Under the pieces are notes generated by a model. It was not told the DNA's origin. It saw nothing but the letters and a program-made list of their open reading frames with translations, and searched no databases. Source: Xylona heveae TC161 (taxonomy: Eukaryota; Ascomycota; Xylonomycetes; Xylonales; Xylonaceae). Taken from it: 64,000 bases of DNA. How positions within the stretch are numbered: position 1 is the first letter of the stretch; each line of letters opens with the position of its first letter. The position numbers were made by a program, and so were the translations under genes. Below are positions 1 to 12,300 of this stretch, piece after piece. The stretch spans positions 682,001 to 746,000 of the forward strand of contig NW_017264196.1 of NCBI RefSeq assembly GCF_001619985.1. Direction: 5' to 3'.

Positions 1-898
1 CATGGGATCGGGCCGAAAAGGGGAGATGACAGGGATGATGAGGTGAATTCGAGCATGGGGTTAAGTATCGTTAGGGGATGTACTATTACGATAGACACGA
101 TGGAGCAAAAGGTCCCACCATCTAACTTACACTTTAAACGGTAATGAACTGTTACGACTCCATAATAATAACTTCGTCCGGCACGATAACCGTACAACTT
201 TAGTAGTATAGTAAGCTAATCGGCCACTACTCCGGACACATGGCGTGTTTACATCGTAGTCGCTCATTCGTGGTGGGAAAACAAAGCGCACACCAGGGTC
301 CTTACTTCTCTCCCCTTCGATCGGGGAGATGGACACCGACAATTTGATGTGAAAGCTATTCAACACCCTCATGCCACAATAGATCCACAGCAACATTACT
401 CCCCTTGCCCATAATCTCAGCCAGTACCGGCCTATGCATAATCTTTATCGAACCGCTTCGTTCCCACGCGATGCCATTGCAGCATGCATGCAATTGTCTA
501 CATTTTCGCAAATTGACTAGAGTATGCTCGCTATGTCCATCTCATTCAAACTAAAAGCTTTTACTATTTGCACACTATCTGTCTATCATTGAAGTGTGCT
601 TGATGCTCCGCATGCTATTGGTACAGGTCCGTGTAATTTTGAAAACAAAACCTAAAAAAAAGCCGAAGACAACTGCTGAAGATTCTCCGTCTAAGTATTT
701 CTATACATACGCGAATTGAATGTCAGTCATGGTCGCAGACCGGAAAGTGGAATAAGGAAAAAAGAAAACTCCTTCGGATGCACCCGATGTAATAATGTAC
801 AAGCTCGCCCATCAATCGCTCAAATGCCCTTCGTCGGTAAATGACCTTGGCATCAAAAATGCTCCAAATTTCGCATTCATCTCTGCTTTCCCCAAGAC
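1..898. other. Intergenic, no gene seen
   Basis: About 0.9 kb at the window edge with only short, dispersed open frames on both strands and no recognisable protein, tRNA or repeat. It lies beyond the 3' end of the minus-strand carrier gene, so it may hold that gene's terminator and the flank of a gene outside the window. Confidence 0.6.
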
Positions 899-2329
899 TC
901 AAGCAATCGCGCTACCTTCGTTGGAGCCGGTATTAAACAAAGGGTGGGCCTCGAGCTGGCGGAGAAGCTCTTGATAGAGCACTAACATAGTGCCACTTTG
1001 CACACTTGTCCACACAAATCGCGGACCCACGCCGCGGAACCACCCGGCAATTCCTTCGGTCTTGTAAATGCGAGCCAGACCTGTCAGCACTGAAGATGTA
1101 TCGAGAGTCTCCGATCCCGGGCGAGGGGTCGAGGTGGATGGGGACGAGGTTGAGATAAGCCGCATTTGATGTCGCCGGCTGGACGGTGCATGTAAACGAC
1201 CACTCCGCTTCGCAGCTTCTTGGAGAGAAAGTTTGGAGTGAGCCTGCTGCGCAGAGGACTGCTCACTACCCGCTGGATTAATTTGTGTTTGTATGCGAGT
1301 CTTCACAACATCCAACGGACACGTGATGACGCCCGCTAAGCCTCCCGCAGATGCGCCTGTCAAAATTTCCAACGGTAAGCCGATGCTTTTTGATCCAACC
1401 CATTCCTTGGCCCACTTCTGCTCCTGTTCGTAGAAGGCAAATTGCAATGCTGAGAAGGGAAGGTCTCGAAACAATGTCGCTCTATAACCGTAAAACAAAG
1501 CCGAAAATCCTTCTTGCCGAACAATGGTCCGCGCCGCATCCAGAGTAGATCGGTAATTATATCCAGAATGGAAGAAAGGGTTATTGTAGCGACCCTGGAG
1601 TTGCAAACGGGTTTTGAGAACCTCAGACGGGACATAGACTGTAGATGCAGCGAGATCGGCGAGAAATCCTATCAATCCGTCAGCAAATGAATAGATATAG
1701 CTACCATCAGACTTCCTGGTGCTCGCGTACCTCCAGTCAAGTAGGCAACCGAAGGTATGACTCCGAAATCTATCATGTGCCGTTTGCTGCATTCATACGT
1801 CCCGAAAAATATCAATGTACCTGGGAAAGATCCGAGAAATGCAGGTGTAACTCCGCTGTATAGTCCGCGGACAAATCCTTCTTGCCGAAGAATCTTAAGA
1901 TAAGATGCTGACATTGACGTGTATTTCGGAGGAATATGAGTGTCGCCTTGTTGTCTCGTCTTAACCGTGTCTAGCGAGTGCATAAGGAGATCACCTGTCG
2001 TTCCTCCAAGGCCTCCAGCTATTATGGACTGCGAGATTGACTTCAGCACGGGAGCGCAAGTGATGATTTTTTCCTCCGCAGAAAACAATGTCGTGAGTGA
2101 AGAGGCTTACATGAAGATAAGGCGGCCGCCCCTCGGTCTCAACGTACGCATCGTCGATGTCCAAGTCTGTCAAAGTATGCCCTCTCTGGCCTGTTCCAAA
2201 ATCTGGAGTGTCGGCAACCCCCGGGCTGATCCCATGACCGACATCTACATGGCTGACCGCCTGGGCGGAGGAGCTATTCGAAGAGGCAGGCGAAGAGAAG
2301 AAATTTGATATCAATGAAGATAATGACAT
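899..2329 (-). CDS. Mitochondrial carrier (MME1/YMR166C-like)
   Basis: A mitochondrial inner-membrane solute carrier (SLC25 family) of about 428 aa. Three coding exons, 2329-2111, 2028-1731 and 1668-899, join in frame through GT-AG introns of 82 and 62 nt. The product has the threefold carrier repeat: SLDTVKTR in repeat 1 (canonical Pro replaced by Ser), VPSEVLKTR in repeat 2 and CPLDVVKTR in repeat 3. A low-complexity Ser/Thr/Pro stretch sits before the last helix pair. The start at 2329 ([11 protein letters not shown]) was chosen because a Met 11 codons upstream lacks the Ser-rich N-terminus usual for these proteins; either is possible. The closest family I recognise is the fungal group around yeast YMR166C (Mme1, proposed Mg2+ exporter). 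Substrate assignment is inference from family resemblance. It diverges from the gene at 3118. Confidence 0.88.
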
Positions 2330-3117
2330 GGCCCTCCAATGTCTTCTGTGGAGGCCGAACACTCCACAACCTTGTTATCCCAGCTGCTGCTAAGACAACT
2401 TTATGATCGACCACTAGCTCCTTGCCAGGGTCGAGTCTGAATTGTTGATGATGGATTGTCTTACCACTGTGCGGTCATCAGTAATTATTTCTCGCGACTT
2501 TCGAGAGTGACCATTACGGAGTTACGGAGTTTGGGAGCGCCGACTCCGACCCTCAAAGGCCGAACGAGGGAAGGCGACAGGGCCGAAGGGGCGACGACCC
2601 GCCAGGGCCGCGGAACCCAGAAATTGACATTAAACCTGGACGCTTTCATAGCATATTGAATAAATTTCAATCACAATGAATGAGTGCCATGTTTTAGATC
2701 TTGTCGAGTCAATGATAAGATTTCATCTATACACAGTTCATGGCTTCCTTATGGCATCCATTTTCAATCAGTTTATTTCATTTGACGCCTCAAGCGAGAA
2801 AAGCATAGGGCATCTTCAAATGTATCTAAATCAGGTCACGTGAATGAGTGACGGAGAGGAAAGGTACGTACCTGTTGACACTCGGTGGTCGAGGAAGACC
2901 TAAAGCGCAGCGCTTCCTCGATCACGTCGCGCCCCGAGTCAAAACAAAGTGGGTGGTAGGTATTTGTTGTGGCTTCCCCCACCACCTCCAAAGCTTGCGC
3001 GCACTGCATTCCTTCGTCTCAGCCTTCACCTGTGACCAGCATAACGTTTCTATAATCTCTCTCAAAGACAGTGAATAAGGGTACTCTTCGCGCGCCTATA
3101 TTGGACAATTTGAAGCA
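2330..3117. promoter_or_regulatory. Divergent promoter region
   Basis: About 790 bp between two divergently transcribed genes, so it should hold both promoters. A tandem pair of TTACGGAGT units lies at 2514-2530, close to the TACGGAGTA word found elsewhere between genes. An open frame at 2848-3078 has no recognisable product and probably lies in the 5' leader of the plus-strand gene. Confidence 0.45.
2514..2530 (+). repeat. Tandem TTACGGAGT pair
   Basis: Two directly repeated copies of TTACGGAGT overlap by one base (2514-2522 and 2522-2530). They match the recurrent intergenic word TACGGAGTA at 8 of 9 positions (TACGGAGTT). Function unknown. Confidence 0.6.
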
Positions 3118-4287
3118 ATGTCTGTGCCTTCGTCGTGGCTGCAGAAGCAGCGGAAAAGCGACCTGGTTGGTCTCGCAGATCAAGTCGGACTCAAAGAGTG
3201 AGACTACCGAATTGACTTTGTAAAACAGAGCTTCTGTGAAGAGTACAATGCTGACAACTCATACTTTAGCTATGAGAGCTTGAAGAAGACCGATCTTGAA
3301 GTAGCGCTTGATGAATTCCTGCGCGCAAACCAGAGCAAGTTTGCTAATGAATCGAGTCTGATGCCTTTTTACAAGCGCATTGCGGCGGGATCACCCGTGA
3401 AGAAGGAAAGCGTGGCTGCTACTCCTGACTCTGAACCTAAATCTGCGAAGCCGAGGAGCCGAAAGATTGTTAAAGTGCGCGACAATATCGACTCTAGGTA
3501 TGTTTTCCCGAAGTTGTGGGAGTGGCGGTCTTTGTTGCCAAAATACAGGTGTTAACACCACAGCAGTGAACATTCAACGCCAGAAGCGAGTAGAACGGCA
3601 ATGGTGACGCGAACTCCTCGCACTAGTTTAGGGTTCCCTTCGCCTGTTAACCTTCCTCCATCTCCGGCTGCTGTCGCGGACGCCATTGATCGCAGGACGG
3701 CAGATGTACGTTCAAAGATTGGAAAGGCGTGGGAAGGGACTGGCGTCACAAACTCAGCAGAAGGTCTTCGGGAAGTTCTCAGTAGTGCTGTTGGAGTAGA
3801 AACTTTGGTACTATTGATTGAAGCATGCGGCCTGTTTCCGGAGGTGTTGCCGCTTCGTTACCCTTTCAAAATCCCAGCACAGCCAGCTATTGGACTTCAA
3901 TCTGACCTTCCAGTGCCCATTCCAGACCTGTTCCTATTGCTGACGAATTCTTTCTGGGGCCCATTTACTTTATGGCTTTCAACCACTCTCCTTGTGCCGC
4001 TCGCGTTTGCGTATTTCTTCAATCTTACCCTCCATGCGAAGAGCAGTCACGCGACACACTCCCGAGTTGTGAAGCCTACTTACAGATTTGACCCATTGGC
4101 TTTCAATGTCGTCAAAGGTCTGATCACATGGCTGGTTTATTCACAGGGAGTTGGCTTTGGAGGTTGGTTGAGGAGTGAGAATGTCGCAAGAGTTGATGCC
4201 GCCATTCCTGGTGGCCATACCGGAATTCTGATTGGAGCAGGAGTTGGTGCGCTCGCCAGCATCTACGAAGCTATTCTGAAGAAATAA
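3118..4287 (+). CDS. SAP/HeH-like multi-pass membrane protein
   Basis: Three exons, 3118-3197, 3270-3497 and 3564-4287, give a 343-aa protein; all junctions are GT-AG and keep frame. The first ~45 residues form a compact helix-extended-helix-like segment (SWLQKQRKSDLVGLADQVGL, then a second Lys/Asp-rich helix) resembling SAP/HeH or LEM-like modules that bind nucleic acid or chromatin. A basic, Ser/Pro-rich linker follows (about residues 60-155). The second half has four hydrophobic segments (near VLLIEACGLF, the WGPFTLWLSTTLLVPLAFAY region, VVKGLITWLVYSQGVGF and ILIGAGVGALASIY). An N-terminal HeH module plus C-terminal membrane spans suggests a nuclear-envelope protein, but this is inference. 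I cannot name an orthologue; it looks like a conserved fungal protein of unknown function. Confidence 0.78.
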
Positions 4288-5266
4288 TCGATAGGATTGC
4301 ACGACTTCCAGGGGAACATGTTGCAGAAAAAGTACCGGCTATGCCACGGTTATTTTCCACACTCAAAATTCACTTTTGAATGTGTTGCAGCGACTTTTAT
4401 CTTTGAAACTTTTGGGTCCCTCTCTCGCCCTTTGGCCTTTGTAATTCTTGGCTTTTCTTTTTCCTGTTTCTCTTTTTCTTTTTCATTTTTCAAACCCCGA
4501 GTCGGCGGTCTTGGTGCTGGCGTTGATTGATGACTTGTTCGTGTTTTGTGGACAGTTTTTTGTTGAAAGACATCATTATACTATGCAGGAAATTGTATTT
4601 TTTTAAGCAATTTCAACCAATGCAAATACTTCGGGCTCTGCAACCTCATTGCGGTCTTTGTTGAAAAACTTCCGTTTCTTTGTTGCAATTGGCCTAAGCA
4701 TCTGCACCTGAGAGCTTTTCGGATTGAATTAGGAAATTGGAGAATAGTTTCTAAATCGATCATCGAGATCGAAGGATCGGAGAAAATCTCCAATGAGAGA
4801 GTAAACCGAAAATCTCATATCGAAACATTTTAAAATTGTATATTGCTCATACCAATTGTACAACGAAGTAATCTGCCGTGTTTTAAGGTCTGAAGTGTGA
4901 CGGACTACCGAATGGAGCGAAGGGGTCATACGGAGGATCCCCGGTACTTTTTGAGCGAGGCGGCTCCGGAGAAACTCTTGGCATTTGAGCCCCCACTGCG
5001 AAAAGAGATGGCGATCGAACACTAATTGTGTGAGCCGCACAACTGTTTGACTTGCATCTTCAGCAACAATAACGTCAGGGATTGCAGAAGCTGCTATTTT
5101 CATCAGTAGCGCTTGAATTTGTCGTTGTATCTCAGGCTTAGTGATTGCAACGTCGCATCTTGCGAGATCTCGCCACACTATCTCAAACTTTCCTCGTCCG
5201 AACGAGTCATCGGTTTTTTCCTTTTCTTGAATTTAGAGAAGCATACCAACAACAACAACCACCAAG
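4288..5266. other. Intergenic, with T-rich tract
   Basis: The tract after 4288 is T-rich (strong pyrimidine run at about 4450-4490) and is probably the 3' UTR and terminator of the membrane-protein gene. The right half should hold the eIF2-alpha promoter and leader; it also carries the antisense open frame listed separately. Confidence 0.5.
4729..5178 (-). CDS. Candidate orphan ORF antisense to eIF2-alpha leader
   Basis: A minus-strand frame stays open from about 5220 to 4729. Its first two thirds look protein-like, with amphipathic stretches such as EIQRQIQALLMKIAASA and TQLVFDRHLFSQWGLKCQEF; the last third looks random. No ATG opens the frame: the first codon at 5178 would be GTG and the first real ATG is internal (…LLMKIAAS…). 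A GT-donor-like site after SRLAQK would remove the random tail. I do not recognise the family. It may be an exon of a small gene whose start exon I cannot place, or a chance open frame inside the promoter of the eIF2-alpha gene. Confidence 0.25.
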   Translation of the reverse strand: MWRDLARCDVAITKPEIQRQIQALLMKIAASAIPDVIVAEDASQTVVRLTQLVFDRHLFSQWGLKCQEFLRSRLAQKVPGILRMTPSLHSVVRHTSDLKTRQITSLYNWYEQYTILKCFDMRFSVYSLIGDFLRSFDLDDRFRNYSPIS

Positions 5267-6367
5267 ATGTCGTTAACAAATTGCCGTTTCTACGAGGAGA
5301 AGTATCCGGAGATCGACAGCTTTGTCATGGTCAATGTCAAGCAGGTCAGTCGGGTTGAGTTCCTTTTTCGACTCTGACGAAGCGCTGATGAGGAGAATAC
5401 AATAGATCGCCGAGATGGGTGCCTACGTGAAACTTTTGGAATACGACAACATCGACGGCATGATTCTGCTCAGCGAACTCTCAAGACGTCGGATAAGAAG
5501 TATTCAGAAGCTTATTCGTGTCGGACGAAACGAAGTTGTTGTTGTTCTTAGGGTTGATAAAGAGAAAGGTTTGGATTTACTTTCGTCCGCATTTTCCATT
5601 TTCCATACTAAATAATCACTCTCACAATAGGTTACATTGACCTTTCGAAGCGACGTGTCTCTCCTGAAGATGTTGTCAAATGCGAGGAGCGCTATAACAA
5701 GAGCAAGATGGTGCACTCTATTCTCCGCCACGTCGCCGAGAAGACGAAGACTCCTATTGAAGAGCTCTACCAGAACATTGGCTGGCCTTTGAACCGGAAA
5801 TACGGACACGCAGTTGATGCTTTCAAGCTTTCAATCACGTATGTACCATCTATGTCACGGGGGAGGATGCGCGCTGACCGCCAATGTTGCAGTAACCCTG
5901 AAGTTTGGAACGATGTGACTTTCCCCAGCGAAGTCATCAAGGAGGAGCTTTGCTCTTACATCAGCAAACGTCTCACACCCCAGCCTACGAAGGTCCGTGC
6001 CGATGTCGAAGTCACCTGCTTTGGATACGAGGGTATCGACGCTGTCAAGACGGCTCTTCGCTCCGCCGAGGAGAAGAATACCGCGGACACCCAGGTGAAG
6101 GTCAAATTGGTTTCTCCTCCCCTCTATGTCCTTACCAGCCAATGTCTCGACAAAAACTCTGGTATTGAACTTCTGGAGGCGGCCATCGAGAATATCCAGT
6201 CGAGCATCAAATCAGCGGGAGGCAACTGCGTAGTCAAGATGGCACCCAAGGCGGTCACCGAGAATGATGATGCTGAGCTTCAGGCTCTTATGGAGAAGAG
6301 AGAGCGTGAGAACCAGGAAGTCAGTGGAGATGAAAGCCTCAGCGAGAGTGATGAGGGTGTTGTGTAG
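5267..6367 (+). CDS. SUI2: Translation initiation factor eIF2 subunit alpha
   Basis: eIF2-alpha is the regulatory subunit of the eIF2 complex that brings initiator Met-tRNA to the 40S ribosome. Four exons, 5267-5344, 5406-5568, 5631-5838 and 5893-6367, encode 307 aa, close to the yeast (304) and human (315) lengths. The N-terminal S1-type OB fold includes the phosphorylation loop [10 protein letters not shown]; the regulated serine is Ser52 counting Met1, the Ser51 of the literature. A helical domain ([17 protein letters not shown]) and the C-terminal alpha/beta domain follow, with an acidic tail ([12 protein letters not shown]) typical of fungi. The intact loop implies control by Gcn2-type kinases. 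The start is the first ATG in the CAAG-ATG context and gives the conserved [11 protein letters not shown]-terminus. Confidence 0.97.
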
Positions 6368-6820
6368 ATCACATGGTTAACGCGTAAATGTATATCCTGG
6401 GGAAAAGTTCATTAAAACACGAAATTCATTTTTTCAAATTCAATTGAGCTTTCACTGTGCAGCGGCTGGACTTTGATAATTAAGTAGGTTGGACTGAATG
6501 AGATTTTTGACAACCGGGATGCGTGCTGTGTCCCAGTCCGTAGTATATAAGGTATCTTATCGGAGTGCATAATTCCGGATTTGCTGGGTCGCGTCGCGCG
6601 CAATGACCACAGACGGAAACGGAGCTGTCGTCATTTAAAGTTTCTGCCCTCCCAAACTCGTTTTCTCATCAGTTTCTCAAGTATTTACTTTGAATCACCT
6701 TCTCGATTTCCGAGTTGTGTGGGATTACGATTGTGGCATTCTCCGTCTTGCCCCTCTTTTGTCACCGTTCTGTGATCCGAGAGAGAACGGCTGAAGCTCC
6801 CCGCGAGCTTTACCAGAGCT
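6368..6820. promoter_or_regulatory. Intergenic/promoter of channel gene
   Basis: About 450 bp between two genes in tandem. It should contain the eIF2-alpha terminator and the channel-gene promoter. A TATA-like string (tatataa) lies near 6543, and pyrimidine-rich tracts precede the start codon. Nothing else recognised. Confidence 0.4.
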
Positions 6821-9007
6821 ATGGTACAATGGAAGCGGTTGTTTAACATCAATGACGACACTGGCAGACGATTTTACGCAGATGAAGCCAGCCACTGTAA
6901 GAAATTTGAACTTGAGTGTTTTTCTGGCCGGTAGACATTTTACTAACCATGATCATTGATAGTGCTGCCCACGCATAGACAAGAAGCAATTCGTTCCGCG
7001 TTCCCTGCCGAAGAAGTCACCAAGGTAGCGCTTCGCCTCAAATATCAGATTGAACAAGTCATACCTTGCGAGCTGGAAGAGGCACAAATTGTTAAGGCTC
7101 ATTCCCCAATATTAACGCATAAAGTGCAGAAGACTGCTGCAAAGGCAGGCGGAGACGAGTATGGCGCTTGCGTAGTATATTGTTTACTTGTTTGCAAGAA
7201 ATGGTTCAAGCGGCAGGCGACATTAGAATTGTGGGACGCTGATTTACATAATGTCCGCGCTGTTGCGTGCGAGATGCTTGCAAAGCATATGTGTGTTAGC
7301 CTCTCATATTTCTTGCTTGCGCGAAATGCTGATCCTTCTACTAGAATTGAAACCCAAGAAGACCAACAGTATCTCCTCCAAGACGTCCTTCTTCGTCGTT
7401 ATTCCATTCTTGTGAATGGAAAGGAATCTTTGGCGGCGAATGTCGTTGAGCGAGCCGTAGACCTTCATGCATTGCGGGTAATTGGGTCGTCCGGATATCA
7501 GAAATGCATAAAATATCTCTGGAAGGGGTGGCTGGTTCAAGACGAGAACGACCCGTCCACATTTATCGACTATGTGCAAAAAGCCAATACAAGCTATTGG
7601 GCACACTTCGATCCAGATCGTATGCGTGCACCAATTTACCAGAACTCCCTGCAAATATTCTTTTCTTTGGCCTATCTGGGCTTGTACACCGGCGCAATCA
7701 ATACAATAAACCGAACTGGAGACCTTGACCTTGTTGAGGGATTGCTCTATGCGTTCACTTTGGGATTTATCTGTGACGAGATCGCAAAGTTCTGGAAAGT
7801 TGGCAGGTACTACATCGGATTCTGGAATGTCTTTAACAGCACTTTATACGTACTCCTCACCATATCTTTCGTGACCCGAATGGTTGCCCTTGGATATCCT
7901 CTACACGATCATGATGGCCGCAGGGAGCACTTTAACGAGTTGAGCTATAACTTTCTCGCATTTTCGGCGCCAATGTTCTGGATGCGTATACTTTTATATC
8001 TTGACACTTTCCGATTTTTCGGCGCAATGTTGGTGGTTTTGAAGGTTATGATGAAAGAGTCCATCATCTTTTTTGCATTGCTGGCGGTGCTCATCGTTGG
8101 ATTCCTCCAAGGTTTCATTGCAATGGATGACATCGATGACAACAACATCGTTACCTCATTCATTCTCCAATCCATGGCAAATAGTATCATGCAGAGCCCC
8201 GACTTTTCAGGCTTCCATAACTTTGCACCTCCGTTCGGAATCATCCTTTACTACATCTTCACCTTTGTAGTAATGGTTGGTGAGTAATTCTCTTGTCGAC
8301 CGCCTTGATGCGTCATATGCTTACTCTGAATCACAGTCCTCCTGAACATTCTCATTGCGCTTTATAACAGCGCATATGAGGATATCACAGACAATGCTAT
8401 CGATGAATACATGGCACTAGTAAGATCTTCTTGCAACCCTCAAGCGGTCTTAATTTATACTGACGCCCAGATTCTAGTTCTCTCAGAAAACAATGCAATT
8501 CGTCCGAGCTCCAGACGAAAATGTCTTCATTCCACGTAAGTGAAATATTCCCAGAAGCTCCCATTCATTGGTCTGCGCCTGAGCCGTTTCCTGATTCTTA
8601 TCTTTAATTTAGCATTCAACTTAATCGAGATGCTCTTACTCATCCTTCCTTTTGAATGGTGGATGCCCAAAGCCACGTATGAACGTGTCAACGACTATGT
8701 CATGGGCGTCATTTACTCTCCTCTCCTCCTGCTCACCGCTTGGATCGAATCTCGTCAAGCGGCCGATGTGACGTCAAACCGTCAACGCGGAGAAGAAGAC
8801 GATGATACCATTGAGGAATGGGAACAAATGGGTAATCACATTGACTTTGAGACCGAAGGCTGGTCCAAGGAAGTCGCACACACGGCGCCAAATGTTGAGA
8901 TTAACGCCACGCTGCTCGAAGTCCGCGAACTCAAAGACCAGATCAAGGAACTGAAGTCTCTTGTCGAGGATCTAAGATTCTCTGGTAGTACCACAACACT
9001 ATCATGA
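6821..9007 (+). CDS. YVC1: TRP-like vacuolar cation channel (Yvc1/TrpY)
   Basis: Predicted vacuolar Ca2+-release channel of the fungal TRPY family. Five exons, 6821-6896, 6963-8279, 8337-8419, 8478-8535 and 8613-9007, give 642 aa in a continuous frame, near yeast Yvc1 (675 aa). The N-terminal cytosolic half is helical. From about residue 245 there are several membrane spans (IFFSLAYLGLYTGA, LLYAFTLGFICDEIAKFW, NVFNSTLYVLLTISFVTRM, LVVLKVMMKESIIFFALLAVLIVGFLQ). The pore region precedes the final span and TRP-box-like segment (VVLLNILIALYNSAYEDITD), which crosses the exon 2/3 junction. The tail has an acidic patch (GEEDDDTIEEWEQ) and a C-terminal coiled coil (LEVRELKDQIKELKSLVEDL). The acidic patch could be the Ca2+-sensing region known in Yvc1; that is inference. 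Confidence 0.92.
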
Positions 9008-9368
9008 TCTTCGCTATGGGTGATATGCGATGGTTCAGCACCTTCAAATCGAAGTATTGAATCTGTTCGCTATCGAGGTGACGGAGAAAAAAAGGAAACA
9101 GACTTATCTAGCATACCGTGATAGAAACATGAGCGCTGGAGACATTTCAGATTCGTCAGCTGCCGTGTTTACCCTGGTATTCATTCTGACTGTGCTTGCA
9201 TAGCTTCAAAATAAGAGTCGAATTTATAAGTCTATTTCAAAGAGACATCTTTAAGATACATTCCTTCAATCTATCTGTAAGGCATGTGGCGACATATGAT
9301 AAAAGCATATGAAAGTGTGTAGAGAAATTTACAGAAGATGCAACAGAATGGTCTAGCAAAGCCCGGCT
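9008..9368. terminator. Convergent 3' region
   Basis: About 360 bp between the 3' ends of the channel gene (+) and SPF1 (-). It should carry both terminators. A+T-rich, with no open frame of note. Confidence 0.35.
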
Positions 9369-12300
9369 TCATCGTTTGCCTCCGGCCTTCTCGACTTCCT
9401 CTGCAGCCTTCTTTTCCGCTTCGATCCGTTCTGCTTCATTCCGCTTTTCCTCAGCAGCAATCTGATCAGGTCGACGGACGGCAATATCCTTGGCCCTATA
9501 ATCGCTGTAAAGCGCTTTGAGACCCTTTTCAACGGCCCAACATCCAATGTAATCAAGCGCCATGACGGTAGTCAGAACCACCTTGAAGTTAGTACTAAAA
9601 CGAACCAGCTTCATCTGCTCATTGATCTCCGGAACAAACTCTGTGGCACATGAAAATGCAACACCTGCGGTCAGGACGAGCGAGTAATACATTCCGCTAT
9701 TCTCTTTGATAGACTCTCGGAATGGCCGACCCTGATAGTTGATGGCAAAAGTCGAAATCTGCTGAATAAGTTGGAGAAGATACACGGCGCTATTCAAAAG
9801 TGAAGGCTCAAATTTGCCCTCGAGATCAACATCGTCAGACTTCCTGCAAAGAGCGTTAGTATTGATTCTCTACGGTAGAAAAAGCCCATATCTCGGAAGA
9901 ACTTACGGTTCAATCTTTTGGACGTAGTTCGAGATGTACAAAAGGGTGACAATATGAATTGCGAATTGACCAAGCACAGAGCCGACCACATAAGCGTTGA
10001 AAATTGTTGACTGAGGTCGCTCTTTCGATAGTTTGTCGACGGGCTATAGACACTATTAGCACAGACAATGCGAGATATTCACAACGCGATAAACTCACTT
10101 TAGCACGCGAAATGGACAAGGAGCAGATGCTAACCAGCATTCCGCTAATGGTAGCTTGGCGATCACCAAATTTAATTCCGTCAAGGTAGAGAACACTCAG
10201 ACTGTAGGCGCTAATGAGACAGTTCAGGGCAAGGATTTTGTACATCTGAATGGTAGCAACTAGCGTGCAACGGCCTTGCCGAATGATGTGTGAGATAGCA
10301 ACGACGTTCGCCAATTTGCTTGTAAAAGGCGCTGCGACCGAGGCGTCTCCAAGTTTGATCTGGGGAGGCTCGGCTTCGTTTAGTTGAGACTCGAACATCG
10401 AATTCGTAAGTTTATCCGCAAGGGTAGCTGCGGCTTGTTGAGCCTGTTGCTGACGCTGTTGTTCAGGAGTAGCATTCGCATTGGCTTTTTGGAGAGCTTG
10501 TGCACCAGGAGATGTTATCGTAGGGATACCGTCGGCCTTGTCTTTCTCCTCGGATCCGATATCCACGGCTCCGGCGGCGGTCATCTTTTCGGCCTGCTGA
10601 AGCATGGCCTTTTCGTAGTGAGGATTAGATGGACCTGGAGGATAGAGATGGGCAATTTGCAGAGGGACAGGAGGCGCAGGCTGATTGAAGCGCTTCATAA
10701 CCGAACATTGCTGCTCATAGATCTCTTTGAATTTGGTAGTTCGGGCATGTTCAGCAATGCGATTCAGGTCGTCTTGTGTGCCATTAAGGAGCGCGACGCC
10801 AACATGAGCTTGCTTCAGTGCACCCACGTCGTTGGTGCCGTCACCGCACATGAGTGTAGTGTAACCAGCATCTTTGAGCCCTGTCAAAATATCCTCTTTC
10901 TGTTTCGGCGAGACTCGCGCATACACCCAAGTATGGCGCAAAAGATCGGGCAAAGCGGGCTGACCAGCGAATTTAGCCAAGGCGTATCCAGTAACACAAA
11001 TATCCTTAGTTGCAAGAATCTCTTTATCCAAGGCCTGAGAGGGGTCGACTTCAATCTGAATCTTGTTGTCGACACTGTGCCACACTAACCGAGTTCCGGT
11101 TTCATCATGTTCGGGAGCGTCCAGAATGAGGATATCACGGTCAACGATTTCAACTTGACGAGCAACGTGGGCTGCGGTCAAAGGATTATCGCCAGTGATC
11201 ATAACGACACGATGGCTGCTCTCATTGAGCATCCGAACCGTTTTTGCGGCATCCTCTTTAAGAGGACATTGCAAAACAAGGAAACCGGCAAAGTTCAAGT
11301 CACGTTCGACTTCTTCCCGTTTGAGCTGGTTAATCCTTGATTGTCCCAGCTCGCCTTCTCGGGCTAAATACTTGTATGCCAGAGCCAAGACTCTTCCTCC
11401 ATTTCGAGTGAAATGCCTGAAAGTTTCCTCGTAGTTGGATGGAACATGAACAAGCATCTTCTGTATTGTTTCAGGCGCTCCTTTAACGCCGACAAACGTA
11501 CTTTTCGCGCTTTTCGAAGTATGACGATCGGTGGATACGATGGTAGCTATAGAGCTCTGACGCTTGAGGGCGGAGGAAAATTGGAATCGCCTCTTGATCT
11601 GGACAGTAAAGGCGCTGTGAGAATGAGATTTTCCTTTCGATAACAGTGCCTTATTGGTTAAGATATCATGTCGTCCGAGTTCCCAGCCTAGGGAGGACAG
11701 GGTTGCCTTTTCCATGGGATCGCCAACAATCTCTCCCTCATCTAGCATCACAAGAGCATGAGCAGTTGAGAGAACAAGGGTAGTCTCCTGACCAGCTTCC
11801 AAGACCGGCGTAACTTCGTATTCTGAGGTTGCTTTCTTTTCCCCTGCCGAGAGAGATAATCCAGCAACTCCATCGACTACAAGATCTTCTCCTGTGAGAG
11901 TTCCTGTTTTGTCAAAACAGGCTATATCCACTCTCCCGGCAAATGGAATTCGGAAGGGTTCTGTGCAGTAAATCGCGAACCTGCTCAAAGCAGCCAGGCT
12001 TGTGTTGACAGCAAGGCTAAGAACCATGGGAAGCTCCGGAGGAACAACGTTGGTGATGATAAGGACGCAGTCCAGCAGCAGCTTTGAACGCTTGCGGTCT
12101 TTCAAGACCCCTTCCTGCCAAACATACCAGGAAGCAGCGAGCGCGAACATCAACAGGAACAAAATGAAGAACAGCGCCTCGAGGTTGTTGGCAGAAACTC
12201 GTTCGGTGGAATAAATCATGGTGCGGACCAGAGTTCCTTGACTGGTCTCAAAGCCAGTTTTGATAACAACTGCCAATGCTCCATTGTCCGGCGCAGATTT

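Noticed and set aside
10384-11088. 234-codon plus-strand frame opposite SPF1
   Set aside because: Antisense to the conserved P-domain of SPF1; Leu/Arg/Ser-rich shadow.
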